Origin: Chryseobacterium sp. LJ668
GTDB lineage: Bacteria > Bacteroidota > Bacteroidia > Flavobacteriales > Weeksellaceae
Direction of reading: 5' to 3'
DNA: 64,000 bases
Assembly (NCBI RefSeq): GCF_019613955.1
Contig: NZ_CP080443.1
Span: 1,922,001 to 1,986,000 of the forward strand
This document shows, one piece after another, positions 1 through 7,416 of the stretch; positions within the stretch are counted from its first letter, which is position 1, and every line of letters starts with the position of its first letter. The position numbers were made by a program, and so were the translations under genes. The notes beneath the pieces are model-generated. The model was not told the DNA's origin. It saw nothing but the letters and a program-made list of their open reading frames with translations, and made no database searches.

Positions 1-452
1 AAGCATCCGTCCCTTTGTTCGAAGATGTATATGCCCAGGATGACAACAACGTAGTCGTTTTGAATGCGGATACCGGCGAGATGGCTTCTGTATCTATGGT
101 GAAGAATTTTCATTTTAAAGTAAAGCTCATGGAAGAGCATTTTAATGAAAGCTATGCCGAAACTGCAAAATATCCGAAGACAACATTTAAAGGTAAAATT
201 TTAAATTTTGATAAATCAAAACTCACTGCAAATGCACAAAAATATACTGTTCAGGGTACTTTGAATTTCCACGGTGTAGACAGAACGGTTTCGTCTCCCG
301 CAACAGTATATACAAAAGATGGAAAGATTTATATGAAGGGAAATTTTGTAGCAAAATCAGCAGATTTTAAAGTAACCATTCCGAAGATGGTCATGAAAAA
401 AGTCGCTGAAAACGTAAATGTTGAATACAATTATACACTTGTAAAGCAATGA
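1..452 (+). CDS. YceI-family protein, 5' end outside window
   Basis: The reading frame is open to the left edge, so the N-terminus and any signal peptide are missing. The visible ~150 residues read like the second half of a YceI-type lipocalin-fold barrel: KYPKTTFKGKI, then a QGTLNFHGVDRTV strand and a C-terminal DFKVTIPKMVMKKVAENV segment. YceI proteins are usually periplasmic or secreted and bind polyprenoid or amphiphilic molecules; the ligand here is unknown. The TGA stop overlaps the ATG of the next gene (ATGA), so the two are probably translationally coupled and belong to a three-gene operon. A TTG at position 15 is an internal codon, not a convincing start. Confidence 0.85.
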   Translation, partial: ASVPLFEDVYAQDDNNVVVLNADTGEMASVSMVKNFHFKVKLMEEHFNESYAETAKYPKTTFKGKILNFDKSKLTANAQKYTVQGTLNFHGVDRTVSSPATVYTKDGKIYMKGNFVAKSADFKVTIPKMVMKKVAENVNVEYNYTLVKQ

Positions 453-973
453 AAAATATACTATTGATTTTAAGCTTCTTAAGCTTCTCTTTTTTTCACG
501 CTCAGGAACAGGTGAAATCTGTTTTTGATGTAGCGAGAAGCGGTACTGTTGCGGAACTTAAAGTTTTAATGAAAAACAATCCGGATATTATCAACCAGAC
601 CAATGAGCAAAAATATTCTCCGCTTATTTTGGCTTGTTATCGTGGAAATATGGAAGTTGCTGATTTTCTTATTGATCATGTAAAAGACATTAATTATAAT
701 TCTCCAATGGGTACTGTGCTTATGGCAGTAATATTCAAAGGAGATTTGAAATTAGCTCAAAAATTATTAGATAACAAATCTGATGTAAACAAGGCAGATT
801 CACAAGGAACAACGCCTCTTATTTTTGCTGTAAAATTGGGAAATATTGAGATGGTACAACTTCTTCTCAAATACAAAGCAAATAAAAATTTAAAAGATAA
901 CGAAGGAAAAACGGCGTTTGATTATGCTGTATTTTCAAAAAATAATGAACTTATCAATCAATTAAAAAATTAA
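449..973 (+). CDS. Exported ankyrin-repeat protein
   Basis: 174 residues. Residues 1-18 form a signal peptide ending in FFHAQ. The remainder is about four ankyrin repeats; clear ones carry YSPLILACYRGNMEVADFLI and TTPLIFAVKLGNIEMVQLLL, followed by a last partial repeat ending in AFDYAVFSKNNELINQL. Ankyrin repeats are protein-binding scaffolds, and the partner cannot be read from sequence. It starts inside the YceI stop codon and ends 2 nt before the next ATG, so it is the middle gene of an operon. The position suggests a periplasmic partner of the neighbouring YceI or DOMON-like protein, which is inference only. Confidence 0.85.
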   Translation: MKNILLILSFLSFSFFHAQEQVKSVFDVARSGTVAELKVLMKNNPDIINQTNEQKYSPLILACYRGNMEVADFLIDHVKDINYNSPMGTVLMAVIFKGDLKLAQKLLDNKSDVNKADSQGTTPLIFAVKLGNIEMVQLLLKYKANKNLKDNEGKTAFDYAVFSKNNELINQLKN

Positions 974-975
974 AT

Positions 976-1764
976 ATGAAACACATTGTACTCTTTTCTT
1001 GCTTATTAATAAGTAGTTTTGGCATTTCGCAGCAAAAAACTACAGGTGATGTCCCTTTATCTCCCAATAATGGAATAACTGCAAATTTTACTTTAGATAA
1101 TGCAACCTCTAAGGTCACTTTGGTTTTAAAAGGTCCTTCTGACAGATGGTTTGGATTGGGAATTGGTGTAAATGCGGGATTTAGCATGTCTTCAGGAGAT
1201 GCGGTAGTTTATTCTGATGTTACTACTCCAAAATTAACAGATAGAAATTTTATAGGCACAACGCAACCGCCATTAGATAGTTCACAAGACTGGACGATCG
1301 TAAGTGATGTCGTTTCAGGAACTGTAAGAACGTTAACTTTAACAAGAAATTTAACAAATTCTGATCCTAATGATTATCAAATGCCATATGCTACCACAAA
1401 TTCTATAAGTTTTGCGGGACCAAGACCTGCTACAGCTACTACGACCGTAGCACCACATGGAGGTACAGCCAATGTAGGATATGCTACTGCTTCTTTTACA
1501 ACAGTATTGGGTGTAGATGAATTGAATGCTTTAGAAAAAAATAAGGTAACAGTCTACCCAAACCCTGTAAAAGAAACGGTAAACTTCAAAAATGCAGAGA
1601 AAATAAAATCGATCGACATTTATGAATCTACCGGAAGAAAAGTAAAATCTGTAAAATTAGACAGTGAAAACATCAGTGTTTCTGATCTGAAATCCGGAAG
1701 CTATTATCTGGAAATTACTTTGAAAGACGGAAGCCTTTCTTATGAGAAATTAATTAAAGAATAA
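976..1764 (+). CDS. Secreted DOMON-like protein with T9SS sorting domain
   Basis: 262 residues. A signal peptide (residues 1-18, ending FGISQ) is followed by a beta-rich domain of about 150 residues (ITANFTLDNATSKVTLVL, then DRWFGLGIGV and GDAVVYSD) that resembles DOMON-type haem- or sugar-binding domains. Residues ~185-262 are a T9SS type A C-terminal sorting domain with VYPNPVKETVNF near its start and SYYLEITLKDG near its end, which predicts export through the type IX system and surface attachment or release. It is the last gene of the plus-strand operon and is followed directly by a strong terminator. The DOMON assignment is by pattern only; the T9SS tail is firm. Confidence 0.85.
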   Translation: MKHIVLFSCLLISSFGISQQKTTGDVPLSPNNGITANFTLDNATSKVTLVLKGPSDRWFGLGIGVNAGFSMSSGDAVVYSDVTTPKLTDRNFIGTTQPPLDSSQDWTIVSDVVSGTVRTLTLTRNLTNSDPNDYQMPYATTNSISFAGPRPATATTTVAPHGGTANVGYATASFTTVLGVDELNALEKNKVTVYPNPVKETVNFKNAEKIKSIDIYESTGRKVKSVKLDSENISVSDLKSGSYYLEITLKDGSLSYEKLIKE

Positions 1765-1767
1765 TTG

Positions 1768-1797
1768 AAAGCCACTGAAAAGTGGCTTTTTTATTTT
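1768..1797 (+). terminator. Rho-independent terminator
   Basis: A perfect 9-bp stem, AAAGCCACT paired with AGTGGCTTT (1768-1776 and 1781-1789), with a GAAA loop and a following T-rich run. It lies 4 nt after the stop of the T9SS protein and ends the three-gene operon. Confidence 0.9.
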
Positions 1798-1817
1798 TTT
1801 AATTGAGCATTTTTTGG

Positions 1818-1892
1818 AATTAAAATGATCGATAAAATGCTTGCTAACAAAAAAAATAAAAACTTTTTTAACAAAAAATGGCTGCGCTATAA
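1818..1892 (+). pseudogene. Remnant A: 3' end of an XRE-type regulator gene
   Basis: About 25 codons that match the second copy at 3291-3408: MIDKMLANKKNKNFFNKK here against IIDKMLTTKKFKDFFNKN there, with the same end (GCTGCRCTATAA). The frame is lost near the end by a small indel and nothing upstream encodes a DNA-binding domain. I read the intact family as small helix-turn-helix regulators common in Chryseobacterium, recognised only from this tail. It is followed immediately by a terminator-like hairpin. Confidence 0.6.
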
Positions 1893-1929
1893 ATGAAAAA
1901 CCCATCGCTAATTGCGATGGGTTCTTTAT
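1893..1929 (+). terminator. Terminator-like hairpin behind XRE remnant A
   Basis: AACCCATCGC and GCGATGGGTT arms around a short TAATT loop, followed by CTTTATTAT. It occupies the same place relative to the XRE remnant as the hairpin at 3414-3439 does in copy B, and both are followed at once by a REP-like element. Confidence 0.6.
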
Positions 1930-1932
1930 TAT

Positions 1933-1963
1933 GGCTTACGGATTACAAATCCGCTAGATCGGG
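1933..1963. repeat. REP-like hairpin, copy 1
   Basis: Arms CGGATT/AATCCG around an ACA loop (1939-1953) with a TAGATCGGG tail. It is one of five related elements in the window (others at 2022, 3445, 29847 and 31951). Copies share the 6-bp arm, the three-base loop and a G-rich right tail, while the arm sequence differs with compensating changes, so a structure rather than a sequence seems conserved. Confidence 0.6.
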
Positions 1964-1990
1964 TTTTTTTTTAGTTGGAAATTTAAGACA

Positions 1991-2055
1991 AAAAAACTCG
2001 CTTTGCGAGGGGTTTTTTATTATCTGCCACACGATAAAATCGTGCGGGAGCGAGG
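1991..2055. repeat. Terminator-like hairpin plus REP-like hairpin, copy 2
   Basis: CTCGC-TTT-GCGAG flanked by A and T runs (1991-2019), then GCCACACGATAAAATCG and GTGCGGGAGCGAGG. The whole 65-bp unit is nearly identical to 3412-3479. The REP arm is CACGAT/ATCGTG with an AAA loop. It abuts RHS fragment A with no spacer. Confidence 0.6.
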
Positions 2056-2061
2056 ATATAA

Positions 2062-2150
2062 AATCTCGCTCCATAATCACACATGCCGGTCTTCTGCAAC
2101 TCCTTTCCATTGAACTTGTTAATATGCATTCCAAGTATGGCCGTATAATT
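2062..2150 (-). pseudogene. RHS core fragment A
   Basis: On the minus strand this encodes INKFNGKELQKTGMCDYGAR followed by FY, the hallmark of the RHS-repeat-associated core (compare YKYNGKELQETGMYDYGARF in the intact RHS protein encoded at 3813-7409). About 25 codons survive, running straight into the REP-like hairpin. Coming after an immunity-like gene, it looks like the stump of a former RHS tip displaced by recombination. Confidence 0.75.
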
Positions 2151-2619
2151 ATGCCACACCATTAACATAAAAATCAAAAATTTCATCTACTCTAAGATTT
2201 ATTTTGACCTGCCAAAAGTAACTACATCCATCTATATTAATAATAATTTCTTTTTTCCAATTTTCTGGACATTCTTTCCGCCAAATAAAATTTATCCATA
2301 TAATTCTTTCACCATTAGAATTGATGTAACCAATATATTGACGGTTATATTTTTTTAAGTTTTTAGCAATTTTCGGGCAATTAACTTGTTTGAAAATTGC
2401 AAGTTTATTTTCAGGTATACGTTCAAAAATAATTTTTTCAGTACGTTCAATTTCCTTCTGTGTTGGAACAAATCTTTTTTCTGTTCCATTTAAAAATTGG
2501 ACTTTTGTATTTGTATCAAATACATATCCTTGATAGCATTTAAAATCAATTTCATATCCGTTATCGTGATTTTTATTAAAGGTTGTTAAAAAGAACAATA
2601 AAGTTAATAAGTGTTTCAT
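2149..2619 (-). CDS. Putative orphan immunity protein
   Basis: 156 residues, hydrophobic start MKHLLTLLFFLTTF that could be a short signal peptide. The middle carries CPKIAKNLKKYNRQYIGYIN and the C-terminal half has INFIWRKECPENWKKEI and a DGCSYFWQVKINL strand, ending in DFYVNGVA. I do not recognise a named Pfam family but have the impression of a small family often found just behind RHS tips in Bacteroidetes. It sits 5 nt after the decayed RHS C-terminal ORF and before RHS fragment A, which is the position of an immunity gene for a lost toxin. The ORF is intact although its cognate RHS gene is broken, as expected if loss of immunity is costly. The role is inference. Confidence 0.6.
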   Translation of the reverse strand: MKHLLTLLFFLTTFNKNHDNGYEIDFKCYQGYVFDTNTKVQFLNGTEKRFVPTQKEIERTEKIIFERIPENKLAIFKQVNCPKIAKNLKKYNRQYIGYINSNGERIIWINFIWRKECPENWKKEIIINIDGCSYFWQVKINLRVDEIFDFYVNGVA

Positions 2620-2624
2620 AAGAA

Positions 2625-2894
2625 TTATGGATTAAAAACTTGTGGGGTTATATTTGGAATTACAATTGGGATTGCAAGCGAAGTGGATGGGTTAACAACA
2701 GGGGCAGTTGTTCCACCATAGAAATAATTAGGAAAATATTTGCTTTCTCTATGTTTACCATAATTATTTAACAGTGATCCTGTCCACGTTCCTGAAGCAT
2801 CTTGACCATAATAACTTCTTAAAGGAATTCCATTTTCAGATCTTACATTATTATCATAAGACGCTTGGATTTTGATAGTAATAATTAGCCTCAA
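2625..2894 (-). pseudogene. Decayed C-terminal tip of RHS fragment B
   Basis: An 89-codon open stretch that can only start at TTG, directly preceded by an in-frame stop. It contains SYYGQDASGTWTGSLLNNYG and ends in a proline/isoleucine-rich tail (IPIVIPNITPQVFNP). It lies between the RHS core fragment (stop at 2912) and the immunity-like gene, in a third frame, so it is best read as the degraded variable tip of the same former RHS gene. No catalytic motif is visible. Confidence 0.45.
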
Positions 2895-2911
2895 TTATTA
2901 TGGTTTTATTT

Positions 2912-3288
2912 TTATGATCTATCTCTACCATCGTAATCAACAAACATTGCAGGATTGTTTCCTACATAAGTATAAAGAGACATTCTTGTATATTTCTCCG
3001 CCAGCGGATCCACCACACCCCATCTTCCAATATCGGGCATATAAAATCTTGCGCCATAATCATACATTCCCGTCTCTTGTAACTCCTTTCCGTTGTACTT
3101 ATAATTGTATGAAGGATTTCCTGCTAAAGCATTATACCCTTCATGCTTCAACCCAAACGGATAATAGTTGTTTTCTTCAAGAACTTCTGCCTCCATTATT
3201 TTGGTAGCTTAATCTCACATTTCCTAAATGATCGCTTTAATTGTAAATATACTTATTATTTTCAAAATTGAAATATCCTTCAGAAGTA
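2912..3288 (-). pseudogene. RHS core fragment B
   Basis: The minus strand encodes ATSEGYFNFENNKYIYN, then an in-frame TAA, then SDHLGNVRLSYQNN, a frameshift, then NNYYPFGLKHEGY and YNGKELQETGMYDYGARFYM-PDIGRWGVVDPLAEKYTR, ending in FVDYDGRDRS. This is co-linear with residues ~805-935 of the intact RHS protein (compare TSEGFYDFENNEYIYQYKDH). One nonsense codon, one frameshift and a missing 5' end show it is dead. Its upstream edge (~3288) abuts XRE remnant B, which is in the opposite orientation. Confidence 0.85.
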
Positions 3289-3290
3289 GC

Positions 3291-3411
3291 TAGACTCATT
3301 CAGCAACTTGACGAAGAAGACAAAAGCACCGTCTTTAAAATCATCGATAAAATGCTTACCACCAAAAAATTCAAAGACTTCTTTAATAAAAATGTAGCTG
3401 CACTATAAAAC
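3291..3411 (+). pseudogene. Remnant B: 3' end of an XRE-type regulator gene
   Basis: Open frame RLIQQLDEEDKSTVFKIIDK then MLTTKKFKDFFNKNVAAL and a TAA stop. This is the C-terminal tail I associate with small XRE/HTH regulators in Chryseobacterium; the helix-turn-helix part is absent because RHS fragment B begins immediately upstream. It is paralogous to remnant A at 1818-1892, suggesting that a shared 3' segment took part in rearrangements. Confidence 0.65.
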
Positions 3412-3413
3412 AA

Positions 3414-3439
3414 AAAACCTCGCATTTTGCGAGGTTTTT
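3414..3439 (+). terminator. Terminator behind XRE remnant B
   Basis: AAAACCTCGCA pairs with TGCGAGGTTTT around a TTT loop and runs into further T residues. It is a convincing intrinsic terminator left from the regulator gene. Confidence 0.75.
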
Positions 3440-3444
3440 ATTAT

Positions 3445-3479
3445 CTGCCACACGATACAATCGTGCGGTAGCGGGGGGG
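3445..3479. repeat. REP-like hairpin, copy 3
   Basis: CTGCCACACGATACAATCG continues as TGCGGTAGCGGGGGGG; arms CACGAT/ATCGTG (3451-3456, 3460-3465), loop ACA. Nearly identical to copy 2 at 2022-2055. The right tail contains GTAG, the tetranucleotide that commonly flanks REP hairpins recognised by RAYT transposases; that link is inference. Confidence 0.6.
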
Positions 3480-3522
3480 ATGTAAAATAAACAAAGCCAA
3501 CTTCATTGAGTTGGCTTTGTTA

Positions 3523-3816
3523 TTATAAAATTTCTATAATTTCTATTTCTCCTAAAGGTACTTTAGATTCAGAAAATAAGATTTTCTCTTTTACTTTAAG
3601 TTTTTTTCCAAAATAACCCTTAGATATAAAGTCTATCTCAACTTTTATCTCTTCTCCTGGATAAACTAATTTTTTTTCTAACGGAAGTGTAATTCTTCCT
3701 GAAACTAAACTAGTCGAACCAAAATCAAAAAGTGGTCTATAACCACTCTCAAATGGTTTATTTCTTCCTTCTTTATATAAAAATAATTTTGCTCTAATTT
3801 TCATAATATCAATCAT
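3523..3816 (-). CDS. EF-Tu domain-3-like small protein, putative RHS immunity factor
   Basis: 97 residues (or 93 if starting at Met5). It reads like a free-standing third domain of elongation factor Tu: KEGRNKPFESGYRPLFDFGS here against [20 protein letters not shown] in bacterial EF-Tu, then SGRITLP for TGTIELP, YPGEEIKVEI for MPGDNIKMVV, and a final LGEIEIIEIL strand for VGAGVVAKVL. There is no GTPase domain and no domain 2. Its ATG overlaps the TGA of the RHS toxin gene (ATGA), so it is translationally coupled and occupies the classic immunity position. I infer that it neutralises the RHS tip, perhaps by mimicking EF-Tu as target or cofactor of the toxin. The domain resemblance is read by eye from the alignment above; the function is inference. 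Confidence 0.7.
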   Translation of the reverse strand: MIDIMKIRAKLFLYKEGRNKPFESGYRPLFDFGSTSLVSGRITLPLEKKLVYPGEEIKVEIDFISKGYFGKKLKVKEKILFSESKVPLGEIEIIEIL

Positions 3817-6800
3817 TTAGCAACAGGGCTATATTTTAAAGCTTCTATACTTTTTATGGCTCTAAGTTGATTTGCTGGAATGGAAGTTGCTGGTAATCCA
3901 TCTGCTGTAAAGTTGGTCGCAGATTTCATAACGGAATTTGGCACTTGCACCCTTATAATTGTCATAGGCGTTTGGTCCCAATTGTACAACCATTTCCCAA
4001 ATTGAGAAGCATTTGACGCACTATTTGTAAAGAGCTTACCCGTTTCGTATCCCGCACTTGAGACTCTTAATCCACCACTTGCAGATATATCTCCCAACTC
4101 TGCTGGTGACACTGCTCTAAAAAGTGTTGTACTGGTAATTCTTCCATATCCACCTGCTGCAAATCCACTTGAAACATCCCTCATTTGTTCTATATGACTA
4201 CTATTCATCAATCTAAAAATCCTATCCATTTTAGATTCTCCAGAATTATAATTAGGATTATCTCTATGAGACCTATATTGCTCTAAAGGATTCTGACTTG
4301 AACTTCCTGCAAATAGGGAATGCGTTCCTTCTGAAAACATACTATTTGTAGAACCCATAATGGTAGTACCGCCAGCTGTGGTTACATCTGAACCAGTAGC
4401 TAAAGTATTTCCTGAAGAATCAGAAACAGTCCCATTATCGTGGAAAGTATACTGGGAAGATACTTCTCCTCCTACGCTAGTCGTAAGAGTACTACCTTCT
4501 CCAAGATGTTGAGCATTTGCACCATAAGTTCCAACTGCATCTGCTTGAGATTTTACTGATGCATCAAAGAAAACTTGACTTCCTCTTTTTACCCAATCTG
4601 TCCCTGACATTCCTGTAGGGTCTATAATATTTATTGGATTATTATAAGCATAACCATAAGGGTCTAAGGTTGTAGAGCTTAAAGGGTCGTGTACTCCCCA
4701 TCGTCCAATATCCGGCATATAAAATCTTGCTCCATAATCATACATGCCGGTCTCTTGTAACTCCTTACCGTTGTACTTGTAATTCTTGTAACTTCCGGTT
4801 CCAAAGTAAGCTTCTGCTTCGGGGTTTCTTATGAAATTCATTCCAAATGGATAATAATCATTACTGTCTGTGACTGTAAGTTTGTTATCTATTCCATTTT
4901 TATAACTTACCCTCACATTTCCCAAATGATCTTTGTATTGATAAATATACTCATTATTTTCAAAATCATAAAACCCTTCTGAGGTGGGTAAAAATTTTAA
5001 AACACTATTATAAGATGAACCATGAATCATATTGATAAAAGCTTCCGGTTCATATGCTTCACCTGTTTCTTTATACCAAGCCCACCACAGTTCGTCTCCT
5101 GTAGAAGAGGCATAATGAAACCCATCCAGATATTCGGTAGATGACGAATACATTGCACCATTACTATTTGATGTTATAAAGCTTTTTTTCAGTTTTGTAC
5201 CGTCTGCTCTGTATAAATAACTTAAACTTTTATTGTAATTATCTATTTTAAGCTGATAAGGAAGATTGAGATAGTTATAACGAATATCATCAATCTTTTT
5301 ATCCGGCATACTGGTCAGATTCCCGTTTGCGTCATATCCGTTAGTATTATTACCTCCTTCGTAACCGGTAGGGTTTCCAGTACCATCATTAATACGGGTA
5401 AGCATATTTCCTTCGTAATAATAATCCAGATTATCGACCAGCTCTGCCGAATTGCCGTAAAATGAGGGTGCTGTTCTCCATAAATGAGTAAGATTTCCAT
5501 TCAAATCATACTGTACTTGTTCATTGAAAAAACCATTGGTAGGTACCGCAGAGTCGGGTGTAGAGAATGAGGCCTCTGTAAGGCGGTTTAGAGGATCATA
5601 ATTATATTCATATCTTCTTAAGGTACTTTCTTCTCCCGGTGTTATGCTTTTCTTCCAGTCTACTGATGTAATGTTGCCATTATATCTTCCCCCAGTAGAT
5701 GCAGGATTGACATATTTCATTTCATACCCGAAGAGTTTATCGTTTAAATTCGCAGGATCATTAATTTTGGTCATCCATCCGCGGATGTTGTACGCATAAT
5801 CAACACTTTGAAGTCCGCTTCCCAGACTCGTTCCGCCGACCTTCTTGTTTTTCAGCTGCGAAAGCTCGTTGTATTCATTTTGAGTAAGGTATTCTACCGG
5901 ATTGTTGTCTACCTGATGCTTGTGAGTGAGTAATCTGTTCTGATGATCGTAGGTGAAATTTTCAGTAATTACTTTTTCTGCATCACTGTCCAATCTTTTA
6001 TGTCTGGTGATTGCCTGCTGCGGTACCCCTGCAAAATCCAGCTCAGATTCCGTTTTGGTATAGCCTCCTAAATGATTGATAGAATGGCTTCCGATCACCC
6101 TTCCTTTGGTGTCGTACCAGGTGTAGTTTTTGGTCCATTTATCGTCTTCGATGTTTTTGACATAAGATGCTGTAGGTAAGCTTTTGGTACTGATATTTGA
6201 GTTTTGGGCATCCTGAGAAAGTACGTTCTGGCCTAAAACCTGAGTTGGCATTGCAGGGCTTCCTGTGGGATAGGTGTCGTAGTAGTTGACAGATAATACG
6301 GTTTCTATATCAAGAAAGTAACTATTCGTGTAATAAATCTGCATTCCATTCTTAGTAAAACCTGTGGGATGTTTTGATTCGGTAATCACCAATCCTCCTG
6401 CCTGGCTCTGCATGCCTGCTCTGCTTCCGCCTGCAATAATGCCTGTGTAAATTACCCTGCCAAACTGGTCATATTTCGTGATGAGCCATTTGCTATTTTG
6501 CTGCATATTAGCATCCTGGGTCATGATCAAACGGTCTGCTTTATCATACACCATATATTCCCAGCCTTTTCCGGGAAGCTTTTTTTCGGCAAGCCTGCTG
6601 TTTCCGTCATACCGGTACTGGTAGCAGAGATTATCTAATGTTGTTGCATCAACAGCGTTTGCTGCAACCGCCAAAGGCGGCATTACATAAGCTAACTGAT
6701 TGTATTCATTATAAACATAATAGGTGTCGGTATTTTCTGTGGCAGAAAGAACTTTTCTTACCAAAATGGTTTGTCCCTGTCCATTTTTGAACTCAACTGT

Positions 6801-7409
6801 TTTGTTGCCGTCTTCATCGGTAACGGTATTTTTATAAAGTTGGGAAGTACCATACGTTCCACTTTGAGTAAGAACCGATTTGGTAGTTCCGTTTTCCCAC
6901 GTTGTAGAGGTGGTATATTTTATGACTTCCCCGGTAATATTTGCATCATAATCAAATTTCACGGGTTTGGTATTCCAGTCATTTCCCACCTGCTTCTGCT
7001 CAAAAACCCGGTCTAATGGTGAGTTTTCCAAAAGCTTTTCTGCATAGATCTTTTCCGTTCCGTATGGTGTATTTGGGGCATTTGCCAAAGGGTTTGAATA
7101 AATTCCACCGTTTTGTGTTCCGGTCTGCGGAACAGGAAGGTAATCTTTTACCTGTCTTCCGAAACCATCATATTCGATATGCGAAATGACATCTTTTTCT
7201 AGTGGTGATGCTTTGACATTTACCACCTGCTTGGGTCTGCCGAGACCGTCAAGATACTGAACGGTCTGAATCTGTTTGGCAGTGGAACTTGATGTGGTGA
7301 CAGGCTCAAGATAAACTCTTGTCTGCACGTAGTTTTCAGTATTGGTTGTCTGTGCATAGGATAGACCGGCTACAAATAGCATACTGATGGGGATTAATAT
7401 TTTTTTCAT
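3813..7409 (-). CDS. RHS-repeat polymorphic toxin with DUF6443-type N-terminus
   Basis: 1198 residues. Signal peptide at 1-19 (MLFVAGLSYAQ), a DUF6443-like N-terminal domain (~20-150, with YLDGLGRPKQVV and HIEYDGFGRQVKDYLP), then YD/RHS repeats through ~880, and the RHS-associated core (KYNGKELQETGMYDYGARFY, DIGRWGVHDP, NNPINIIDPTGM) ending near residue 935. Residues ~935-1090 are a Gly/Ser/Thr-rich linker. The last ~105 residues are a separate domain with LFRAVSPAEL, GKLFTNSASNASQFGKWL and IKSIEAL, an R...(S/T)...E order that suggests an ADP-ribosyltransferase-like fold. RHS shells encapsulate the C-terminal toxin. Seven nt separate it from the gene upstream and it overlaps the EF-Tu-like gene downstream. 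The RHS identity is firm; the toxin activity is tentative. Confidence 0.9.
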   Translation of the reverse strand: MKKILIPISMLFVAGLSYAQTTNTENYVQTRVYLEPVTTSSSTAKQIQTVQYLDGLGRPKQVVNVKASPLEKDVISHIEYDGFGRQVKDYLPVPQTGTQNGGIYSNPLANAPNTPYGTEKIYAEKLLENSPLDRVFEQKQVGNDWNTKPVKFDYDANITGEVIKYTTSTTWENGTTKSVLTQSGTYGTSQLYKNTVTDEDGNKTVEFKNGQGQTILVRKVLSATENTDTYYVYNEYNQLAYVMPPLAVAANAVDATTLDNLCYQYRYDGNSRLAEKKLPGKGWEYMVYDKADRLIMTQDANMQQNSKWLITKYDQFGRVIYTGIIAGGSRAGMQSQAGGLVITESKHPTGFTKNGMQIYYTNSYFLDIETVLSVNYYDTYPTGSPAMPTQVLGQNVLSQDAQNSNISTKSLPTASYVKNIEDDKWTKNYTWYDTKGRVIGSHSINHLGGYTKTESELDFAGVPQQAITRHKRLDSDAEKVITENFTYDHQNRLLTHKHQVDNNPVEYLTQNEYNELSQLKNKKVGGTSLGSGLQSVDYAYNIRGWMTKINDPANLNDKLFGYEMKYVNPASTGGRYNGNITSVDWKKSITPGEESTLRRYEYNYDPLNRLTEASFSTPDSAVPTNGFFNEQVQYDLNGNLTHLWRTAPSFYGNSAELVDNLDYYYEGNMLTRINDGTGNPTGYEGGNNTNGYDANGNLTSMPDKKIDDIRYNYLNLPYQLKIDNYNKSLSYLYRADGTKLKKSFITSNSNGAMYSSSTEYLDGFHYASSTGDELWWAWYKETGEAYEPEAFINMIHGSSYNSVLKFLPTSEGFYDFENNEYIYQYKDHLGNVRVSYKNGIDNKLTVTDSNDYYPFGMNFIRNPEAEAYFGTGSYKNYKYNGKELQETGMYDYGARFYMPDIGRWGVHDPLSSTTLDPYGYAYNNPINIIDPTGMSGTDWVKRGSQVFFDASVKSQADAVGTYGANAQHLGEGSTLTTSVGGEVSSQYTFHDNGTVSDSSGNTLATGSDVTTAGGTTIMGSTNSMFSEGTHSLFAGSSSQNPLEQYRSHRDNPNYNSGESKMDRIFRLMNSSHIEQMRDVSSGFAAGGYGRITSTTLFRAVSPAELGDISASGGLRVSSAGYETGKLFTNSASNASQFGKWLYNWDQTPMTIIRVQVPNSVMKSATNFTADGLPATSIPANQLRAIKSIEALKYSPVAK

Positions 7410-7416
7410 GTTGTGT

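Noticed and set aside
1893..2165. 90-codon plus-strand ORF
   Set aside because: It runs through terminator and REP-like hairpins and an antisense RHS fragment; no protein-like pattern of its own.
2872..3207. 111-codon plus-strand ORF
   Set aside because: It is the antisense shadow of RHS core fragment B, which carries clear RHS motifs on the minus strand.
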